The position numbers were made by a program, and so were the translations under genes. A stretch of DNA of 64,000 nucleotides, from positions 6,297,001-6,361,000 of the forward strand of contig NC_087100.1 of the NCBI RefSeq assembly GCF_963855985.1. Direction: 5' to 3'. Numbering within the stretch: the stretch's first letter is position 1; each line of letters starts with the position of its first letter. This document shows positions 22,411 through 35,200 of this stretch, one piece after another. The notes beneath the pieces were generated by a model. That model ran no database searches. It was not told the origin of the DNA and was given only the letters and a program-made list of their open reading frames with translations. Source of the DNA: Ostrinia nubilalis. Taxonomy: Eukaryota; Arthropoda; Insecta; Lepidoptera; Crambidae.

Positions 22411-22572
22411 TAGTAGGTACTGGATTAACGATTAACGGACTTAGGATAATTTAACGGAAGTTAACGAGTCCGTTAACATTTTTTAAAGTTAACTTAAAAG
22501 TTAATCCGTTAATAGAAATGTTAACTTCGTTAATTAACGATAACCGGATTAACGAGTTAATGCCCAGCTATG

Positions 22573-23672
22573 CTTGTTATACACTCAGTCGCGATCGCGT
22601 GCTAATAAGAGGGGTTGTGACGTGCCCAAGTGGCGAGGCAGTTGAACCCTTCGATGCACCCTCTATTAACGACCCTCTACATGGTTTACGTAACTGTGCT
22701 TAGTACATAGGTAGGTACTTACTGAATTCTAAATTTGGAATTCGTACATTTAAAAATAGCTAGGGAAGGGGGACCAACCATGAAACGTGATTTAGTTACT
22801 GGTGTAGTACAATGTTTTAGTAAGAAATTGAGATCACGATTGCGCTGATTGAATGCAAATGTAACGACCTTCCACGGTTGCCCCGCGGCCGTGGCTAGGT
22901 CGGGGTGCGGCCGCGGTGTCGTGTGGGTAACCCAACCCGTGTGTTCCAGATGGGTGAGCGCGCGCGGCGAGCGGGCAGCGGGCCTGCCGCGGCGGCTCAC
23001 ATGCGCTGCTACTCGCTTTGGACATCTACCGAGTGCACTATTGTCCAATAGGTATGAATATAGTGATTTGGATTTGCAGAGAGATTTATTAGCCCATTTT
23101 TATTAAAGTTGCAGGTAGTAGACCCTCCACTTCAGCTTCGTTCAGTTAAAACATAATATTATGAAGTTGCAAGTTTATTTGGAGGTCTATTCTAATTTAA
23201 GTTTTTTTTTAATGAATTAGGGCTACTTTCTCTAGAGCCGTTTTCATAATCTTAGGATCCGACAAGTAGGAAACGGCTTTAGAGATAATAGTGTCTCTTT
23301 GCAATTAAAATCATAACTGCAGTTTTAAGTATCTATTTTTTACAAAGTGCACTTTAAAATTAGCACGTCGTGTCAAGATCTTGTTCCTTCTATAATTTGG
23401 AATGTTAATTTATTAAAATTATTGACTTATACAGCTTTATTTAAATCACTAATGTCACGCCTGCATGTCGGCGTTTGTCTTTGCAGTATAATCTTAGAAA
23501 TTATTGTAGGAATTTCTGTTACGGATTTCGCTAGTCGATTGATTGATGCACGAGGAAGGTCTGTGTATCGTATAATGTCAGTTTGCCGCCGAGGAGATTC
23601 GTTAGTAATGTAGTAAGCAAAATAAAAAATAAATGTTTTGAACATACTTTATGATACATAAAAAATACAATA
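22573..23672. other. Intergenic with a GC-rich island, nothing recognised
   Basis: A GC-rich, CpG-rich stretch at about 22870-23030 stands out from AT-rich surroundings, but no conserved protein is recognisable in any frame. A small inverted repeat (tctagagccgttttc versus gaaacggctttaga) lies at about 23231-23287. Confidence 0.35.
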
Positions 23673-26600
23673 TTACGCATAACTTTGACATCTGTCGCTG
23701 GGCCACTCTTCCAACATGCCCGTAGTGGGGTACCCGTCGCGGTCCACGCAGTAGAACACGCCGCCCACGTTCTGGTTGGGCATGTAGTTGCCGTTGGCCT
23801 GGCACGTCTCCGTCACCGCCATGCCGCGCTCCGGGAAGTACACCGCGCTGTCACGGGCGCAGTCTGTTCAACAATCGACCGATCAATTAACAAAGTTTTT
23901 GTTCGGACAGCTTGCAACATCGACAGCTAACTGTTAAACTCACGAATGAATTTTTATGAATCGTTATTATATCTTCGATATCTTAACGCATACTTTCACT
24001 GTGCAAGAGAAAACGGCGGTTCAGTTCGGCGTGTTTCAAGTTTACAATGTTGTTACATACAATAGCAGCTAACAAGTTCCCATTTGGTAATAGAGATTGA
24101 TAAGGCGATTTTAGTGTGAATCAGGGTAAGCCAGTCCCACGTTACCAAATATGGCTAAGTAGGTATAATAACAACCGCCTGCGCTGCTTGCCTAAATAGT
24201 TTGAGCAACAAATTATTTAACATTTAAAACGAACGAATCACGCAGCATCCCGATCTTAATATTCTTTGTGTACAACATTAATTATTATACTTACAAATAA
24301 TTATTTAACATGAGTTTGTTTTAATTCTTCACTAAATCAATATTTTATAGAGTAAATAAATTAAAATGTATGTAAGCAAAAGCAATGATATTTATAAAAA
24401 ACCTATCTAGCCACGACGATCCTGTGATAAAATTCTTTGAATTTTAAGGAAGTTTGTTTTTAAATAACACTTTCCCCAATAAGGTCCCATTTGAAGCTTA
24501 TGATTTACTAAAATGAGTAAAATTACTTTTAATAATTCTATCACACAGCAAAACAAGATTTTGATGAAATAGGTATGTATAAATTATTCACGTGAGGACA
24601 ATCACCAGGTAGTTTAAAAAATTTTGGTTTCTTATGTAAGTTTTTGTTGTTGCATTCAAAAACAATGCTTCATTTGCATCTCGAAAGTGTTGAATATGAT
24701 TATCTTTTCTTCATAAATTAATTTAAACGGTCAAGTGTCGCGATCTCCGCATTCCAACTGGTCGAGTGGAATGGGTGAACCTGTTAGGGTTGTCAATTCG
24801 ATTATCGTACAAGACGTGTTATCATCATAAATGTAGTTTACCCACTTACTCCTGTTTTAATTTACTTGCAACATTATTTGTTTAGAATCTATTTACGCGA
24901 AAATTAGTATGTTCGCACAATTATTCAGATTTACTCGTAGTAAACTCGATCCAAAATTCAGAAACTTAAAATAACAATACAATTTATTACCGAAAATCAG
25001 AATCAATATTAATATAATAATTGTGTACCTAATATCAATCGACATTATTTTATAATCAATTGTAATTTGCATGCTAACTGAAAATCGGCTAAATAGGACT
25101 GCACTTTTGTTAAAATACCATCACCTTATGTATTTACCCTATTTTTTAAGCAAATAAAGAATTTTAATTTTACTATGAAAATTTTAATAATTAGTTATTT
25201 AAGGTTTTTGTCCCAAAACCTTAATAAGTCCAGTAATAGCCCTGATGCGGTATCAAAAACAGGGTCACGGTCGCCTCCGCCAACAGGTCGGCGACGACGT
25301 GACGTGATAAAATGCGAATGTACGATGCTAACGGTACGGCTTCCATCTCAAATGCGAGTAAGAGTGAACATCTACCGACTAACATCACTGCATTTTAACC
25401 TCACTATAACACAAGTCATTTAAAAATCCGATCCTCTATCTAGACGACCTGTCTCTGAACAGTATTAATTAAATGAATGCTTCATTTTACTTACTGCAAT
25501 TCATGCCACTCATTTCGCTTGACATAACCTGCCACGATCCCAAAATTTCTCCACCTCGTCCGGTGCAGTAGGCGCTGTAATAAGTTAATTATGTTAAGTC
25601 AAGGGTGAACATTTTCCATTAAAACTGACGAGTTCTCGTCTGGCGGATCTGTGGAGCTACTTCCTCCCAACTCTCTAACAATGTCCGTGTTTTCGGATCG
25701 GTCCTTCTCTCAGATACTTTTACTAAGTATACTATATTATACTTACATGCTATTAGTAATTTGGAATGGTCCGTAGCTACCGTCATAGTCACAGAACGTA
25801 ACCGGATTTCCTAAAAAGACAGTCCCGTGCTCAGACTGCTCTCGATGCACGGTGGCTATCGAATGGACTATACTTTCGCATCGTCGTAAATATTGCTCTC
25901 CAGTCACTGTCGAGCTATCTGTAATAGAGCAACATTTTTAATTTCCATTTTATAATTCTTATACGAAAATATCATTTGAGTTATTCATATTGAGGGTTGG
26001 AATATCACTCACAGCATGGAAGATTCCTCATGTCTGTTTCCTGGACCGGTCCGGCTGTAGGCTGGCCCGTCTTCGGCTGGGCGCACCAGCATACTCCATC
26101 GTCGCACTGTAGCGGTTCATAGTCTCCATTCGCGGTACAGTGTAACGTCACGCCTCTGTTTACCGTGGCTTCTAGTTCGGCTCTATGTCGACTGCAGGCT
26201 GTAATATGCAACCAACACGTTACCACACAAATTCCGAGTCTTGCCTCTTTGGATATCTTGAACTGGTGAGATAATAATTTTGTTCAATTGCGTAACCACC
26301 CGCATAGAGATAGTGCACCTGTCGAATAAATGTTACAGACCCAAGTCACAATAGATATAGGTAAATTAACAAGCTTTGCAATCAAAATTTTAGCACTTGG
26401 GAATGGGTCAAATTCAACTTTCTGATTACCCAGACGTTGCAGATCAGTGAAGTGCAAAGCTGATTATGTATAATCTTTAGTTAAAATAAGTTCATCCCTC
26501 TTTCGTTAAATCTTATTGTAGTCTTTAGTGGTTTGGTTTTGTTTTTTATGTTTATCTTGTGTATTGACACACGTCTTTCTGACATTTGAGTGGTTTTATG

Positions 26601-28499
26601 TGTAAAATTATTGTTATTTTATTAGTGAATGCGAAAAAACAATTAAAAAGGGATATAAAATTACATCAGTAAAATATTGTACTTATCCATCTATTTTAAT
26701 AATTGAGGTTTAAAACAAACCCAGATTATGTTGGGTTCAAAAATAAGATCCTTTATGATTTGTTTATAGTATTATCACAAAACTATGTGAAAAGTTACCT
26801 AAATAAATTTAAATATAATTAAATTGTAACTGTCCAGTAACAACCGAATATAAAAGCTCAATGATGCCTGTCCAGGTATGTAAGTCATTGAAAAATATAG
26901 TTTATGTTATTGGTGTTTTATTGTCATACCATTTCACGTTACTGTGTCGAATATAATAAAGAGTAGTTACCTAATGCAAAATATGACGAAAGTAGTAATG
27001 CATTACTATCAAATTACTATCTAATATAAGTACATATTACACTAAATTACCACAAGTCATTTCGCTCGCATCAGTTCTCCACATTTGTCCAAATATTCTG
27101 TTCCCTTTTTCGTCTGAACAGAAACACCTGTGTAGGTAAATTCAGAAAGTAAACATTTTCATAAATGCACTAAGCTATACTTAGTTAAAGTAACTTTTTT
27201 GAATTTGAACTGTAATGCGAACGTGTTTGCTTACCTTCCCGTAAACATGTCACCTTTACATTGTACAGGAGCATAGAGTCCATTCGGGAGGCAGTTGGAA
27301 GGGGCTGTGCATCCCGTTTCAGGTTCTAGAATTAAAAAGTAATTGAAGTGCATGGCTAGTTAAAGCTGAGGCGCGGTTTAGTCCCGATTAAAAGTTTACA
27401 TGGTAAACTTGACTGACAGAACATCATTGTTTTTGCTAATGTGTGACTAAAACTATTGTATTTCAAAGTTAAGAAGCTGAGAATGTTCTCCTAAAAAGAA
27501 AATACGCACGTGTAAATTTATTTACCCAGGACTGGTGTATACCACTTTGATCACCAATGGATAAGTTGACCTGGGTGATCAAAGTGGACTCCAGTTAAAT
27601 TATTATATTAGTTTCATTTGATCACCTATAAATAAATCACACCTCCTCTGAATAGTCACAAACGTCCATGAAAATTGATACTCCAAGTAATTCCAAAATA
27701 ATTTAATCGGTAGAGATTTTAAATATTGCTATTTTATAACTCCTAAACTCAAATCTTAAAGTGTAAATTGAACGTGTACTTCACCGACGTCATGATAGTT
27801 ACAGAGAAAAAATTACGTCCGTTATCAATAGGCGGGTATTATTCATGTTTTTTGTTAACAAAGTATAATTCCAAGCAACATTTCTGTAATTTCAACGAAT
27901 GATTAAAAACAAATCGGAAATTTTGTAAAAAGTATAATGTGTGTTCAATTCTGTAATGCATGCCGATGAATTATAAGACTAATAAATTATTATTGTATGC
28001 TTTAGAACTAAAGCAGTATAGTTAATCGATCAAGTGCATTACTTTGGTTTATAAACATTTTGTCTTCTGTGAGCATATTTAATATCAATAATTACCGAAT
28101 TAAATGGTAGCATTATTTTTATGTGTAATGTAATGTATGTCCTTATGTCTTGTTCTTTTTACTTGTTACTATGTACCTATCTATGACACAAGTCTCCCGG
28201 AAAGTATAGCATAACTATTAATTTGATTTAAATTGTATTGTATTATACTGTTATTAATTGTCCACAAAACAGGCTTTAAAATAATATATGCTCATATTAC
28301 CTGGATTCCCTGGGTTGGTCGACATTTGACAGCTTGGACAGCAACCAAATACAACGGAGTTTTGCGTTAAAACTTCAAACGCACTACAATTTTCCTGAGA
28401 TAGGTCTGTCACACATTTTTGAGCTATTTGGCACTGGTTGGCCACTGTTTTACACCTCAGAAATAAAAACGTAAAAACTACTACAAAATATTTCATCAT
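23673..28499 (-). CDS. Secreted multi-domain thyroglobulin type-1 (TY) repeat protein
   Basis: Seven exons on the minus strand: 28301-28499, 27235-27325, 27051-27127, 26013-26198, 25747-25918, 25495-25574 and 23673-23863; 996 nt, 331 residues, frame intact. Start MMKYFVVVFTFLFLRCKTVA is a signal peptide. Next is a Cys-rich N-terminal module (NQCQIAQKCVTDLSQENC ... FGCCPSC), then four TY modules. TY1: YAPVQCKGDMFTGRCFC. TY2: YEPLQCDDGVCWCAQPKTG. TY3: CDYDGSYGPFQITNSIAYC. TY4: CQANGNYMPNQNVGGVFYCV, ending SDRCQSYA. TY modules in other proteins often inhibit cysteine or aspartic proteases (thyropins), so a secreted inhibitor or matrix role is plausible but inferred. TY3 and TY4 both lack the same cysteine pair (QC and the first C of CWC). 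It lies head to head with Spn, 703 bp apart. Confidence 0.88.
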
Positions 28500-29202
28500 C
28501 GTGAAATAAATGAAGCAAATATAATTGATCGCCTTAAACAATTAATACTGAAACAATGAAAGTGTAGGTAACGTACCCGGTAATTACTGATTGAGTTCTT
28601 ATCTGTGAAATCTTATCTATCTACGTAGCTCCATGTATACTTATAATAAAATATGTGCATATAAATAATATAGTGCAAAGTTTTATTTACCTTCGCAATT
28701 GAATCTTTAACATCGTTTACTTCTATTATACCTAGCACCTAATACTCTAACAGTTGTTATATTTGTGTAGTATCTAAAACGTTATAATAATAATAATTAC
28801 TCGTGTTGGTAATTTTGTAGATAAGACAATAATGATGATTAATCGTGAAGATTTTTACTGACAATAAGTTATTGGGCGTTAATCTCTTAGATTTTTTTAT
28901 TTGAATGTTAGGTTTGCACTTGCGCGTTTTAATAAGAACGTATCGTTATCAGCGCTATCGCTATCTCAAGCTAAATTACGTGGAGAACAATATCAAGTAG
29001 GGCCGAGTCGCGCCGCGCCAGTGCCCGCCCCGAGCGCGCTACACCTGCGCCGCGTGCGTACTTCGCACATCGCTTATCGGATTTATCTTTAGTTTACTTA
29101 TACCGCGTTCCATTTATTATTTTGAATACATGACTGTGTACGCTTATTCACATTAAGAAATTCCTATTTCAGATTGGATTAAAACGGGCGTACCCGGATA
29201 GC
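28500..29202. promoter_or_regulatory. Divergent intergenic region: TY-protein promoter and Spn 5' region
   Basis: Separates the oppositely transcribed TY-protein gene and Spn. The Spn start codon at 29203 lies 31 bp after an acceptor (tatttcag, ends 29172), so at least one non-coding Spn exon lies upstream. The GC-rich patch at about 28995-29060 is a candidate for it or for a promoter. No core promoter motif could be fixed. Confidence 0.45.
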
Positions 29203-32200
29203 ATGGAGGACTGTAAGAAGAGACACTCAGGCACTAAAGTTTCGAAAATTGCAAATATATTTCAAGGAATGCCGTCGAAAGAGGAAGAAGAGATGCGCGG
29301 TACCGACGTGACGGTGGTCCGGACCGAGAGCCATCTGGCGAGGTTCAATACCGCAAGGGCTCTTTTTGAGAAGTTAGGAGAAGAGAATCGTGGCTTCAGA
29401 ATTGAAAAGTCACCATCTGCAGCAGCAAGTTTCGCCGGCACGCGGGGCGTCCCTCCGGCGGCGCCCGCGCGGTCGCGCTCCAGTTCGGCCGGCTCCGTGA
29501 GTCCCCCGCGGCGCATCATCACGCCCACGCCCACTGCGGCGCCGGCCGTCAACGGCGACCGACTGGCCAATGGTGCAACCCAACCGCCACCTAAACCTGC
29601 GAAACCCAGCGTTTTGCCCAAGCCGGAAAAACCAGATAGACGATTTAATAAAGAACTCATAGAAAAGCAAAGAAATTGGACTGCTCATTTTAATAAAAAT
29701 CGGCAAACGCGTCATGAGCATGAACCAAGGGATTCTAGATATACGAGTGGTTATCAAGACAGGAAATCGCCGGAAGCAACTGACAAATATGTAGTTCCCT
29801 CACGAGTTTACTCACCGCCCCTATCCCCCTGTGCTGGTGATTCTCAAGTTGAACGTCCGACTACTCTTCCTTCTAATTTAGTCAGTAGAAGTTTACCTAG
29901 TGCAAAGTCTCCTAGTCCTGTAAAAAATTTAGCTTCAGTGTCGCCCTTAACTAGATCCAATAATTTAGTGTCACCTACTGCTAGGTCAGAAATACCATCT
30001 CCGGCAATAAGAAGAGATAATATAGTAAGTTCTCCTACAAAAACAAATCCAGAGACGTCACAAGAATTTAGTGAAAAAGTTTACCCAAAAATTAGATCAT
30101 CAAGATCGCCAGAAGTTGAAAATGATGTATCTAAACAAAAAGACGAATTATTGACTAATAAAATGAGTGATTATTTACATTCTCCAAATTCTGTATCCAA
30201 ATCAAATGAATGGAAATCACCTACACCAACACCTCCGGCGCAAGTGCCATCTGCGGTAGATCCCGCTCCTAGATATAAGAAATCGCCACCGTCACCCCCA
30301 CCAAGATCACCAAAGTCTCCCTTATTCCCAACGTCGCGAGAAGACGATAATTTAAGAGACGACCATTCCAAATCACCATCTCCTCAAGATCAACCGATCG
30401 ATCTGACGTCAGATGTCTTAGACAAGGATACAGAAGCAAGTGAGTCTCCGAACAACGGATCGCCTAAGTCCCCAACTCCATCACAAACTTACGGAGACCA
30501 CGAAACAAGAGACGGCAGTGATCGTGATCAACCTGATTCACTGAGTCCAGAGCAATACCATGTGACGGATACTTCACCGAAGCCATCAGACACTGTGAGC
30601 TTGGATGATGATGGTTATGAGGCGGTACAGTATGATGCAGAATGGGAAGAAAAATCAAAACGACGTTCGTCGACGCCCGAATCGCCTGTAGGAGTTACGG
30701 AGGCGGACGAAGCTACGCGCTCGCCGCTAGCGTCGCCGCTAGCTTCTCCTGTGCATCACCATGTGTATTCTTCGCCTCCTCCGTCGCTCCACACTTCACC
30801 TTCGCCGGGTATGTACCATTTCAATATTAAATTATTATCTGCCATGTAATAAACATGCTAAATTATTGTTTTCGAACACGAAGGTCTACGTAATTTCTTA
30901 TCTGGTTTCTTATTTTATCTAATAAATGTATTTTAAAGGGAACAGTATTATCGTAGAACTATCATGGATTGTATTAATAACATGACACATTGACTTTGCT
31001 GGTATAACAACGAAAACAGTAAAGTAATATTAATATATCGGTTAGGTTTTGAAACTAACATACTTAGACTAATCAACTTTACTGATCCATAGTAGGATTC
31101 AAAGGATCACATAAAGCACAATATTTGAAAAAGCTTCCTAAGTCGAGTGGGATAAGGTTGTTTTGGTTTGTTGGAAATTTGGAATATAAAAGCACTATCT
31201 TTTATGAAGTTCGCGTTGTATCAATTTATCGTGGGAAGTAAATGATCCTAAGAAGTTCAGTGGGCGGCGATTGACGTACGCTTGGCGGTCTCGTGGTCGA
31301 CGGGTTCAATGTAATATTGAGGAAGTCAAGGTATTTGAGTCGTCGTGAGAGTAGCGAGTCGATCCCGATTTAGATGCTCCGGCGCCGCCTCCGCCGTCGC
31401 GACGCAGTAACCCGAGCGACGTCGTCCTGCGCGCATGCGCTCCCTTTCATTTATTCCTTTATTTCGCATCATTAACTGGGACATCCGTTTTAACAACTGC
31501 ATTGTTCGTTCAAGACGTGTAACTGTATCTGTGTCGACTCTAAGACGGTTCTGTTTACATTCATACGCGTGTGTGCGTCTCTCTCCCGTGTAAGATAATT
31601 TTCTTTGGAATGTTAACAAAACATCAAAATAAACTCTCAACTTCATTGGACTACAGTGTTGGAAGTTTGTGAGTCTATGCAAATTATTTTTTGATGCAAA
31701 TATGTCGACCTTAAGCTATTCATTTTTCAGTTTCTATATTTTCGTTTCATTTTAGTGTGAGACATAACTTCACACATTTCTTTCTGTGAAGAACGTCCAT
31801 CAAATATGTTTCCTTTACAATGAGCAATCAAAATCCGTGTAGATGTACAGTCGGTTCTGAGAATCAACGTGTGTTGTTTTTTCTCTAGTCCAAAATAATT
31901 GACCTCTACTGCCTGAATTGAAACGTGACCTGCCTACACCATGTTAGTAATCTTGTCTGGTATTTTAGAATACAAATAAATTCGTCGCGTAGCAACTTTG
32001 CCAAGTTATCTGTCTCTTGTTTACGTTATGAATAGAATCGTTACTGTCAAGAGTTTTACTTTCACTTAACATGTTATGTATTTCAGTACATTTACAATTT
32101 ACTTCTGTTGTATTTTTCTTCTTTTGGGCGTCTAAACGTTAGAGTTGAAAAAAGGAAGTCGTAAGATAGCAAAATAGGACGCTTGGAGTTGAAGGTGCGC

Positions 32201-35200
32201 GTGAGTGTGCAGGGTGTAGGGCCTGGCGACAGTGGTGCATGCGGTGATGACTCGCGCCGGCCGGCCCGCGCGCGCTCGCCCGACATGCGTCTCTGTGGAT
32301 GCTGCCTCGGTTAGTGCCACCTTCTCAAATACTAAGCTTAATGGCTCGCTCGCCGTTACAGTTTTCTTGCATGAGTCGCTCGAGTTTTACGCCTTTTTAA
32401 CACATGGCCGGTTTACAGTGTTGTTAACCCATTTAAAATACTGGTAACCGTGTTACTATTACAGGGTGTCCGGTAAATAAAGTTTATTGCGTAAACAGGT
32501 GCTAGGGCTGTTCAAATATAAAATTGCCGTTTCGTATGGAGATTGGAAACGTCTATTTTTTTAGAATAACAAATCGAAAATTTATTAATATTTTGTGGGT
32601 TGTTTTAGCTATAGAGTAGACATTATGAAGATATCTGAAAGATATAAAATATGTTTGAAATTTTGTCACACAAACAGACGCCATTTAGGACGAGTTATTT
32701 ATTTTATGTTAAACAAAGAATCCATAATCTTAATCACACACAGCATCTGTTTTACTATTAATTTTATCTTGTTGGAGTTAAGCTCAATTTTCATTGCGTT
32801 GGTGAAAATGTCGTGATCAAGTCTCTAAATTAATCATGATGCACATTATACCGTATGTAAAATCCACTAAAACAATAAAAAGAGTCATCAAATTATTCGA
32901 ACTAATTATACAACAGAGATATTGCATGCAAAAATAATGACTTTATTTCATATTCATCTTAATTTCATCCGATTTCATTAGTTTTTTCCACGTTATTGTC
33001 AGCAACGTACTAAGAATATGACTCTGACGTTGTCTATTTGGGAAGGTCGTTCTTATTAATCTTATCATTTGAGGTTTAACCACTCCGCTGAATTAAAATA
33101 CATTGGTTTCCTTGTTAAATGTGGCTGAGGGATCCTAGATCCACCTAAAAGACGCAGTAGGGTTTTGAATATAGGTGATTAATTGTGTTTTGTTACTTGT
33201 TGTAAAGACTAACAAACACAAACTGCATGGCTCACGTGCTATTATCACTATCTCATAATAAGCACGTATAAGTTCAAGATAATTTGAAACATGAAGAACA
33301 TTAATTACTAGAATTACCTATTATGCGATAATACACAATAATGGTCCCGTTGTGTTTGTACGGCGCTTGTTTCAGTAGTGCAAACCTAATTTCTAATAAC
33401 GTTCCGGTCGAGTGTGGCCAAGCATTAATTAGTAAAGTGGATGGATATGAGCATACGACTCGCTCTCGCTGAGGCGGGATCGCGTGATCGTTCCGTGCAA
33501 CGGTTATTGCAAATTCATGTTTTGCATAAGCCATCTATAATGCTCCTCCGGCCTAAGTTCCAACTGGAATCTTTTAGCAGAGTGTTAGGATAAGGGTCTG
33601 CAACTATTTAAGGATGCAAATACCAACAAAAATAAGATAACATTATACATTAGAATCATTATGTACATGCTATCAAAATTTAGGTTCACTATGAGTAATA
33701 TTGTGAGGTATTTATGAATGTACGCCGCGTTTACCGCGATGCCGTGTAGTTAAAGTGCTTTTAAAAATAACTATTTCAGTAGCCGAAATTAATAATTTGC
33801 TGCACTACGATTACGAACCACTTCCTTAACTAAAGTGATGGGTGAAGTGAGCATTATCCTGGATGCCATAAACATGGCTTAAATGTATGCAAGGATTATT
33901 ATTAGAACGTAAATATTTATGCTCAATTAATAACTAGTAATTTGGGAAAAATAAACTTTAATTTAATGGTCCATTCATCATGTGGTTTTTAGAAGGTAGT
34001 AACTATACATATTAACGTTAATGTACCTATTATTGAATTAAATTAAACGACAGGTATTGTACTTTAGGAATACAGCGTACATCTACAGGTATAGACGAGG
34101 CAATAAAAATTAATTAAGCAAATAAAATTTGACAATAGCATTCAATTATATCCAAATTATTGATAAAGTTTTCGTATTATTCATCAATTATTTAATTTAA
34201 TTTAAGGCACATGAATTAATATTACGCAGTAATTGAATCATTAATTGCATTACTTCGTCGATAGACTGCAATGCAATTACTCATTTTATTTTGACAAAAT
34301 AATTAATTTATAGATCCTTTTCTGTCCTCGGTAAAAGTTAGTTTGATCACTTCCTACTGCGTCGTTTAGGAGAGATCAATAATATCGCCCAGTCTACAGG
34401 GTGGAATTTTGAATGCCACCTGGGGGGAAAGTATTCCTAATACGGTAGATAGAAAATGTTACTCAAAGGAAACATTCCTTAATTTAGAAAAAGAAATAGA
34501 ACTGCATTCAAAGATTTCTAAAAATTTGATTGTCACACCCGAGAATCGAACCAACTAAAATTTGATAAAAATTACACCCTTTTTTTATTGCATCGATCGT
34601 TAGGGTTAAGTATAAGGATGAAATCTCTCTAACAAACTTGATAAATCAAATGAAAGGAAAACTATGGAATCTTAAATTATTTTAATTATTTACAGAAAAT
34701 TATATGGTTTGGTGGTGAATTTTCGAAAATCTTTGAATGCAGTTCTCTTTCTTTTCAAAAATAAAGGAATGTTTTCTTTCAGTAAAATTTTCTATCTACA
34801 GTATTAAGAGCACTTTCCCTCCAGGTGGCATTACAAAATTCCACCCTGTATATTTTCTTCTTTTGGGCGTCTAAACGTTAGAGTTGAAATAAGGAAGTCG
34901 TAAGATAGCAAAATAGGACGCTTGGAATGCAGTTCTCTTTCTTTTAAAAAATAAAGGAATGTTTTCTTTCAGTAAAATTTTCTATCTACAGTATTAAGAG
35001 TACTTTCCCTCCAGGTGGCATTACAAAATTCCATCCTGTATATTTATGATATTATTGATGTCTCAGCACTTGCCAAATGTTGGTAAAAAGATTATGAGAC
35101 ATGTAGAGGCTCCATAAGAGCAAAATGGCGATTTGTAAGAACTATTTATTAGTCTAAACAAATAAAGAAATTTTGACTTTGACTTTGTCATCATGGCATG

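Larger units (their letters stand above)
17528..22572. mobile_element. Large hAT-type composite element with 8-bp target-site duplication
   Basis: The ends catagctgggca (17528-17539) and tgcccagctatg (22561-22572) are perfect 12-bp inverted repeats. They are flanked on both sides by cttgttat (17520-17527 and 22573-22580), an 8-bp duplication with T at position 2 and A at position 7, the hAT target pattern. Both ends carry arrays of gttaac/gttaat subterminal motifs. 5,045 bp. No transposase ORF was found, so it is non-autonomous. It contains several later insertions, listed separately. Confidence 0.85.

Noticed and set aside
22590..22700. Possible tRNA-like segment
   Set aside because: No consistent cloverleaf, A box or B box (no GGTTCGANTCC-type sequence).
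28901..29092. 63-codon ORF just upstream of Spn
   Set aside because: Not in a supported splice phase with the Spn start and not family-like; more likely 5' non-coding DNA.
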